Source: JAKACA01 sp050008715
GTDB taxonomy: Bacteria > Actinomycetota > Acidimicrobiia > Acidimicrobiales > Bog-793
Length of the DNA stretch: 64,000 bases
Direction: 5' to 3'
Assembly: GCA_050008715.1 (NCBI GenBank)
Contig: JBEKMC010000002.1
Coordinates: 23,757 to 87,756 of the forward strand
In this document: positions 56,799-64,000 of the stretch, one piece after another
Layout: each line of letters begins with the position of its first letter
Numbering within the stretch: the stretch's first letter is position 1
Notes under the pieces: model-generated
What the model was told of the DNA's origin: nothing
Database searches by the model: none
What the model saw: only the letters and a program-made list of their open reading frames with translations
Program-made: the position numbers and the translations under genes

Positions 56799-56830
56799 CT
56801 TGACAACGAGACACTCAACTTCGTTATACT
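56799..56830 (+). promoter_or_regulatory. dnaK operon promoter with HAIR operator
   Basis: The HspR-associated inverted repeat CTTGACA-N7-ACTCAAC (56799-56819) fits the consensus CTTGAGT-N7-ACTCAAG at 11 of 14 positions. It overlaps a perfect -35 TTGACA (56800-56805); a TATACT -10 is at 56825-56830 (19-base spacer; TTATAC gives 18). Repressor HspR is encoded by the fourth gene of the same operon. Confidence 0.8.
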
Positions 56831-56868
56831 GCTCACATCGAAAGAACTCGAAAAGTGGAGGATATGAG

Positions 56869-58740
56869 ATGCCGAAGGCCGTAGGAATCGACCTCGGGAC
56901 GACGAACTCGGTGGTTGCGTTCCTCGAGGCCGGCGAGCCCACCGTGATCCCGAACGCGGAGGGCGGCCGTACGACGCCGTCCATCGTGGCGTTCACGAAG
57001 TCTGGTGAGGTACTCGTCGGCGAAGTCGCCAAGCGTCAGGCGATCACGAACCCTGACCGGACGGTGCGCTCGGTGAAGCGCCAGATGGGGACGAGCTGGA
57101 ATATCGACATCGACGGGAAGGGCTACACGGCCCAGGAGATCTCCGCCCGCATCCTGCAGAAGCTGAAGCGCGATGCGGAGGGGTATCTCGGCGACACGGT
57201 CACCCAGGCCGTCATCACCGTTCCCGCCTACTTCGACGACTCCCAGCGCACCGCCACGAAGGAAGCCGGCCAGATCGCCGGCCTCGAGGTGCTGCGGATC
57301 ATCAACGAGCCGACGGCTGCGGCCCTCGCCTACGGGCTCGACAAGGAGGGCGAAGACCAGACCGTCCTCGTGTTCGACCTTGGTGGCGGCACCTTCGACG
57401 TCTCCATCCTCGACATCGGCGAAGGCGTCTTCGAAGTCAAGTCCACCCACGGCAACACCCACCTCGGTGGTGACGACTGGGACCAGCGCGTCATGGACTG
57501 GCTCGTCAAGTCGTTCAAGGACACCGAGGGTGTCGACCTCTCCAACGACAAGATGGCCCTGCAGCGGCTGAAGGAAGCCGCCGAGAAAGCCAAGATCGAG
57601 CTGTCGGCTGTGCAGGAGACGACCGTCAACCTGCCGTTCATCACCGCGACGAACGAGGGCCCCAAGCACCTCGACCTGAAGCTCACGCGTGCCAAGTTCC
57701 AGGAGCTGACCGAGGACCTCGTCGAGGCCTGCCGCGGCCCCTTCGAATCGGCCATCTCCGACGCCGGCCTCACGAAGGATGACATCGACCACGTGATCCT
57801 CGTCGGCGGTGCCACGCGCATGCCGGCGGTGCAGGACCTCGTGCACGGCCTCACCGGCAAGGAGCCTCACAAGGGCGTCAATCCTGACGAAGTCGTCGCC
57901 GTCGGAGCGGCCATCCAGGCCGGCGTCCTCAAGGGTGAGGTCAAAGACGTCCTGCTGCTCGACGTCACGCCGCTGAGCCTCGGCATCGAGACGAAGGGCG
58001 GCATCACCCACCGGCTGATCGAGCGCAACACGACGATCCCGACGCGCCGCTCGGAGATCTTCACCACGGCGGAGGACAGTCAGCCGTCGGTCGAGATCCA
58101 CGTGCTGCAGGGCGAGCGGGACATGGCCATGTACAACAAGACCCTCGGCAAGTTCCAGCTCGTGGACCTGCCGCCGGCACCTCGGGGCATCCCCCAGATC
58201 GAGGTTGCCTTCGACATCGACGCCAACGGCATCGTGCACGTGTCCGCCAAGGACCTTGCAACCGGCAAGGAGCAGTCGATGACTATCACGGGTCAGTCGT
58301 CCCTTCCGAAGGACGACATCGCCCGCATGGTCCACGACGCCGAGGAGCACGCCGCCGAGGACAAGCGCCGACGGGAGGAAGCCGAGGTCCGCAACAACGC
58401 CGACACGCTCGTCTACCAGACCGAGAAGCTGCTGCGTGAGCAGGGCGACAAGGCACCGGCAGAGGAGCGCGGCAGGGTCGAGGACAACCTGAAGACGCTG
58501 AAGAGCGCCCTCGAGGGCACCGATGTGGCAGCCATCAGCAACGCCCTCGAGGCCCTGAAGGGCTCGACTCAGGCGATGGGCCAGAAGATCTACGAGGCCG
58601 CCGGTGCTGCGGCTTCGAGCTCTGGCACGGACATGTCGGGCGGCGGAGCGAGCACGCCCGGCTCGAGCGATGGATCCGCCTCGGACGACGAGGTCGTCGA
58701 CGCCGAGATCGTGGATGGTCCCCCGCCGGGCGACGCATGA
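56869..58740 (+). CDS. dnaK: molecular chaperone DnaK (Hsp70)
   Basis: ATP-driven chaperone for nascent and misfolded proteins. It has 623 residues. The ATPase domain begins AVGIDLGTTNSVVA and has DLGGGTFDVS; the linker is DVLLLDVTPLSLGIE, and the C-terminus DDEVVDAEIVDG is the conserved tail. The ATG at 56869 has GGAGGA six bases upstream; in-frame codons upstream lie inside the promoter. First gene of dnaK-grpE-dnaJ-hspR-clpB; overlaps grpE by four bases (ATGA). Confidence 0.98.
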   Translation: MPKAVGIDLGTTNSVVAFLEAGEPTVIPNAEGGRTTPSIVAFTKSGEVLVGEVAKRQAITNPDRTVRSVKRQMGTSWNIDIDGKGYTAQEISARILQKLKRDAEGYLGDTVTQAVITVPAYFDDSQRTATKEAGQIAGLEVLRIINEPTAAALAYGLDKEGEDQTVLVFDLGGGTFDVSILDIGEGVFEVKSTHGNTHLGGDDWDQRVMDWLVKSFKDTEGVDLSNDKMALQRLKEAAEKAKIELSAVQETTVNLPFITATNEGPKHLDLKLTRAKFQELTEDLVEACRGPFESAISDAGLTKDDIDHVILVGGATRMPAVQDLVHGLTGKEPHKGVNPDEVVAVGAAIQAGVLKGEVKDVLLLDVTPLSLGIETKGGITHRLIERNTTIPTRRSEIFTTAEDSQPSVEIHVLQGERDMAMYNKTLGKFQLVDLPPAPRGIPQIEVAFDIDANGIVHVSAKDLATGKEQSMTITGQSSLPKDDIARMVHDAEEHAAEDKRRREEAEVRNNADTLVYQTEKLLREQGDKAPAEERGRVEDNLKTLKSALEGTDVAAISNALEALKGSTQAMGQKIYEAAGAAASSSGTDMSGGGASTPGSSDGSASDDEVVDAEIVDGPPPGDA

Positions 58741-59615
58741 GCGCCAAGTCCAACGAATCATCGGAGCGACCCGACGACCGTCGCGCCACCGCCGCCAAGG
58801 GCAACCGAGCCGGTGCCGGGGATGTCCTCGGCTCCGGCGAGGCCGGTCGTGACATCGACGGTGCCGTCGACGACGGCATCGACGACCGTCCCACCGACGA
58901 CGGTGACATCGTCGACGCCGAGCTGATCGAGGACGGAGCGCCGGGCGCGACGTCGCCGGGCAGCGGTGGTGCCGACGAGTTGGCCATAGCCGGCGACAAT
59001 GCCCGGAAGGCGGTCGGCGCCGCCGACGGTGGCATGGAGTCTGAGGCCGAGCCGGAGGACCTCTTCCGCCTCGACATCGCAGACGACCTCTCGGGGCTCG
59101 AGAGCTTGCTCTCGGACGACTTCGGCCGGATCAGCGCCGAGAGGGACGAGTACCTCGACGCGTTGAAACGCCTGCAGGCGGACTTCAACAATTTCCGCAG
59201 GCGGACCGAACGCCAGCAGTCGGAGATGCGCCAACGCGCAAGCGAGGCGCTCGTGATCCGCCTCCTGCCCGTCCTCGACTCGCTCGAGCTCGCCATGGCC
59301 CATCTCGGCCTCGGTGAGACGCCGCCCGCCGACGAGGCGTCGACGGCCGTGCTGCAGGTCAACTCGCAGCTGCGCGACGTCCTCGCCCGCGAGGGCCTGC
59401 GACGGATCGACGAAGTCGGCGTCGGCTTCGACCCCACCGTGCACGAGGCGACGGCGATGGACGACAGTGAGCCGGTCACGGACACCGATACCGACGCCGG
59501 CGACGGGGACGAGGCCGAGGCGCCCGCCGGCCCCACGGTCACCGAGGTCTGGCGATCCGGCTACCAGATGGGCGACCGCGTGATCCGGCCGGCGATGGTC
59601 CGGGTCCGGGGCTGA
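58737..59615 (+). CDS. grpE: nucleotide exchange factor GrpE
   Basis: Releases ADP from DnaK. It has 292 residues, of which the first ~110 are an acidic, low-complexity extension (Asp, Gly, Glu, Ala). The dimer helix (ERDEYLDALKRLQADFNNFRR) starts near 133 and the beta-wing (VGVGFDPTVHEA; VWRSGYQMGDRVIRPAMVRV) near 220. Another acidic insert interrupts the wing. GrpE is usually around 200 residues, so this is long. The extension repeats the DnaK tail motif (VDAELIEDG). Coupled to dnaK. Confidence 0.94.
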   Translation: MSAKSNESSERPDDRRATAAKGNRAGAGDVLGSGEAGRDIDGAVDDGIDDRPTDDGDIVDAELIEDGAPGATSPGSGGADELAIAGDNARKAVGAADGGMESEAEPEDLFRLDIADDLSGLESLLSDDFGRISAERDEYLDALKRLQADFNNFRRRTERQQSEMRQRASEALVIRLLPVLDSLELAMAHLGLGETPPADEASTAVLQVNSQLRDVLAREGLRRIDEVGVGFDPTVHEATAMDDSEPVTDTDTDAGDGDEAEAPAGPTVTEVWRSGYQMGDRVIRPAMVRVRG

Positions 59616-59645
59616 CCGGCAGGTAGGAAGGGCGCAGGCTGACCG

Positions 59646-60776
59646 ATGGCGCCACAGCGCGACTGGTTCGAGACCGATTACTACAAGGTGCTCGGCGTTC
59701 CCTCGGGGGCGACCGAGAAAGAGATCACGCGCGCCTATCGCAAGCTGGCCAAGCAGTACCACCCGGATGCCAACCCCGGCTCCGAGGACAAGTTCAAGGC
59801 CATCGCAGCTGCCTATGACGTGCTCGGCGACGCCGACAAACGCAAGGAGTACGACGAGGTCCGGCGCCTCGGGCCGTTGGCCGGCGGGATCGGGGGTTTC
59901 GGCCGGGGCGGCAACGCAGGCGACGGCAACGGCGGCTTCAACTTCCACATCGACGACCTCGGCGACATCTTCGGCAATATCTTCAGCCAGGGCAGGTCAC
60001 GCAACCAGAAGACGACGACCTGGACGAGCGCCCGCCGCGGCCAGGACGTCGAAGCGGAGCTGCACCTGCCCTTCAACGAGGCAATCCATGGCGCCGTCAC
60101 GTCAGTCAACGTCGTCACGGGTTTGATCTGTCACACCTGTGCCGGCTCCGGTTCGCGGCCGGGCACCCTCCCCGTCACCTGCCCGCGGTGTGGAGGCACG
60201 GGTACGCTCAACGACAACCAGGGCCTCTTCTCCTTGGCGTCGCCCTGCCCGGAATGCCGTGGCCGCGGCTTGAAAGTCGTCGACCCGTGCCCGACTTGCA
60301 ACGGCTCCGGCGTGGAGCGGCGCCAACGGCAGGTGAAGGTGCGCATCCCCGCCGGCGTCGAGGACGGCCAGCGCATCCGGGTGAAGGGACGGGGTGAGCC
60401 AGGCGAGAACGGCGGCCCGCCTGGAGACCTCTACGTCATCGTGCATGTCGAGCGGCACCCACTTTTCGGCCGTCGCGGCAAGAACCTGACGCTCCGCGTC
60501 CCGGTCACGTTCGCGGAGGCCGCCCTCGGGGCCGACATCACCGTCCCCTCCCTCGAGGACCCCGTGACGTTGCGGATCCCGCCTGGAACGCCGTCCGGAA
60601 AGACCTTCCGGGTCAAGGGCCGTGGTGTGAAGAGCGGGTCGGCCACAGGCGACCTCCTCGTCACCGTCGAGATCGACGTGCCGGCCTCGCTCTCCGACGA
60701 GCAACGCGCCGCCGTCGAGGCGTTCGCAAAGGCGACCAGCCAGTCACCGAGCGCGCAGCTCTTGGCGGAGGCGTGA
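59646..60776 (+). CDS. dnaJ: co-chaperone DnaJ
   Basis: J-domain protein that delivers substrates to DnaK. It has 376 residues. The J-domain has KQYHPDANPG (HPD near 39), then a Gly/Phe-rich stretch, four zinc motifs CHTCAGSG, CPRCGGTG, CPECRGRG and CPTCNGSG, and two C-terminal substrate-binding beta-domains. It is a full type I DnaJ. The stop overlaps the hspR start (GTGA). Confidence 0.97.
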   Translation: MAPQRDWFETDYYKVLGVPSGATEKEITRAYRKLAKQYHPDANPGSEDKFKAIAAAYDVLGDADKRKEYDEVRRLGPLAGGIGGFGRGGNAGDGNGGFNFHIDDLGDIFGNIFSQGRSRNQKTTTWTSARRGQDVEAELHLPFNEAIHGAVTSVNVVTGLICHTCAGSGSRPGTLPVTCPRCGGTGTLNDNQGLFSLASPCPECRGRGLKVVDPCPTCNGSGVERRQRQVKVRIPAGVEDGQRIRVKGRGEPGENGGPPGDLYVIVHVERHPLFGRRGKNLTLRVPVTFAEAALGADITVPSLEDPVTLRIPPGTPSGKTFRVKGRGVKSGSATGDLLVTVEIDVPASLSDEQRAAVEAFAKATSQSPSAQLLAEA

Positions 60777-61186
60777 CGATCATGGGTACTCCCAACGACG
60801 GTGGCCGCGCCGGCAACGGTCTCAGCACGCGGGCGGTCTACGTCATCTCCGTGGCGGCTGAGCTCGCCGGCGTTCACCCCCAGACGCTCCGCATCTACGA
60901 GCGCAAAGGGCTGCTCGACCCTGCTCGCACCCACGGCGGCATCCGCCGTTACAGCGAAGCCGACATCGGGCAGCTGCGCCGAATCCAGGATCTCACGGCT
61001 GCCGGCATCAACCTCGAAGGCGTCCGCCGCATCCTCGCCCTCGAGTCGGAGCTCGAGCGCGTTCGGGCGGAGATCGACCGGATCCGAGCAGAGGCCCAGG
61101 AGGCGGTCGTCCGCACCCATCGGCTCTACCGCCGGGACCTCGTACCCGTAGCAAAGGACCGCCTTCCCGCCAAGTGGCGGGGCTGA
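60773..61186 (+). CDS. hspR: heat-shock repressor HspR (MerR family)
   Basis: Represses the dnaK operon by binding HAIR, with DnaK as likely corepressor. It has 137 residues. VYVISVAAELAGVHPQTLRI then YERKGLLDPART is the MerR winged helix; a coiled-coil (about 80-115) follows. GTG 60773 overlaps the dnaJ stop; ATG 60782 in the same frame is an alternative. Its position inside the operon gives negative feedback at the HAIR site found upstream of dnaK. Confidence 0.92.
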   Translation: MTIMGTPNDGGRAGNGLSTRAVYVISVAAELAGVHPQTLRIYERKGLLDPARTHGGIRRYSEADIGQLRRIQDLTAAGINLEGVRRILALESELERVRAEIDRIRAEAQEAVVRTHRLYRRDLVPVAKDRLPAKWRG

Positions 61187-61229
61187 GCTCGCAGCACGCA
61201 CCGACGAGAACAAGGACTTCTTGAAACAC

Positions 61230-63725
<2,496 letters not shown>

Positions 63726-63797
63726 AGGCGCGACGGCTGGACCGGGCCGGCGTCCGAGGCGATCCGCCACGCCTCCCGCGACTGGAAGACTGAGCCG

Positions 63798-64000
63798 GTG
63801 AACGTGCGGCAGATCGACCCGAACGACGACGACGAGCTCGGTGCCTGGTGGGCGGTGCAGCACGCCTCCCGCATGGCCGACTGGCCCGACGACTCGCCGG
63901 TGACCTTCAACGCCGCCAGAGCCATGGCCATTGGCGGTTTCGGCGCAAAACGATTCATCCTGGCGGTGGCCGAGGACGACGCAGGCCAGGTCCTCGGTTG
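63798..64000 (+). CDS. GNAT-like N-acetyltransferase (partial)
   Basis: The window ends after 67 codons. From GTG 63798 the protein begins MNVRQIDPNDDDELGAWWAV and includes FILAVAEDDAGQVLG, a pattern seen at the N-terminus of GNAT-fold acetyltransferases. The acetyl-CoA-binding part is beyond the edge. The 72 bases between clpB and this gene hold no clear promoter or terminator. Confidence 0.55.
   Translation, partial: MNVRQIDPNDDDELGAWWAVQHASRMADWPDDSPVTFNAARAMAIGGFGAKRFILAVAEDDAGQVLG

Noticed and set aside
56833..58761. 642-codon minus-strand open frame opposite dnaK
   Set aside because: A mirror frame caused by codon bias in GC-rich dnaK; claims for antisense-dnaK genes of this sort are known artefacts.

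Overview
The window is a 64 kb chromosomal stretch of a GC-rich bacterium, most likely an actinomycetote and possibly of the class Acidimicrobiia. The indications are very high GC, a dnaK-grpE-dnaJ-hspR-clpB operon with a HAIR-type HspR operator, a mycobacterial-type dCTP deaminase/dUTPase, an EtfD-like membrane iron-sulfur oxidoreductase, an EthA-like monooxygenase, GlnE, and many promoters whose -10 box sits 6-9 bases before the start codon (leaderless genes). The class assignment is an inference. No prophage, IS element, CRISPR array, rRNA or plasmid function was seen; almost everything is core or light accessory chromosome.

1-12.7 kb (mostly minus strand): holB (cut by the window edge), tmk, topA and a K+-independent proton-pumping pyrophosphatase, then a KimA-like potassium permease fused to an OB-fold domain. 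Divergent from it is a tightly overlapped trio of two TrkA-like K+ regulatory proteins and a HAD-IB phosphatase. A 25-residue membrane microprotein and a group 1/2 sigma factor follow. 12.8-20.8 kb: an unknown helical protein coupled to nadE, glnE on the other strand, and an S9 peptidase-DUF6457-mobA operon. 21-29.5 kb: a PAS-PAS-GGDEF-EAL protein overlapping a truncated luciferase-like gene, a divergent PurD-like ATP-grasp enzyme, an acyl-CoA synthetase/HAD pair, a PIG-V-type mannosyltransferase and a stand-alone EAL protein. 29.5-43.3 kb: an LLM flavin oxidoreductase with a LOG-family phosphoribohydrolase, a lipoprotein-type penicillin-binding protein, an EthA-like monooxygenase, a 1385-residue seven-domain c-di-GMP protein, a secreted phosphoesterase, a DUF1801 pair and a polytopic glycosyltransferase-like protein. 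43.4-56.7 kb: tRNA-Gly(CCC), an amino-acid permease, an ABC exporter, lon, a merR-ahcY-hydrolase operon divergent from dcd, the EtfD-like protein, a cyclic-nucleotide-binding protein and gpmA. 56.8-63.7 kb: the HspR-controlled chaperone operon. The right edge cuts a GNAT acetyltransferase.

The most interesting items are: (i) the KimA/OB-fold fusion beside two TrkA proteins; (ii) the merR/dcd divergent promoter, with a perfect inverted repeat inside a 20-base -35/-10 spacer, which suggests a MerR-type switch controlling S-adenosylhomocysteine hydrolase; (iii) the repeated TANNNT-N6-9-start architecture; (iv) the giant c-di-GMP protein with one degenerate EAL and one metal-site-defective GGDEF domain; and (v) a PurD-like enzyme lacking the family's glycine-rich N-terminal loop. 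No wholly new multi-gene system could be demonstrated from sequence alone.
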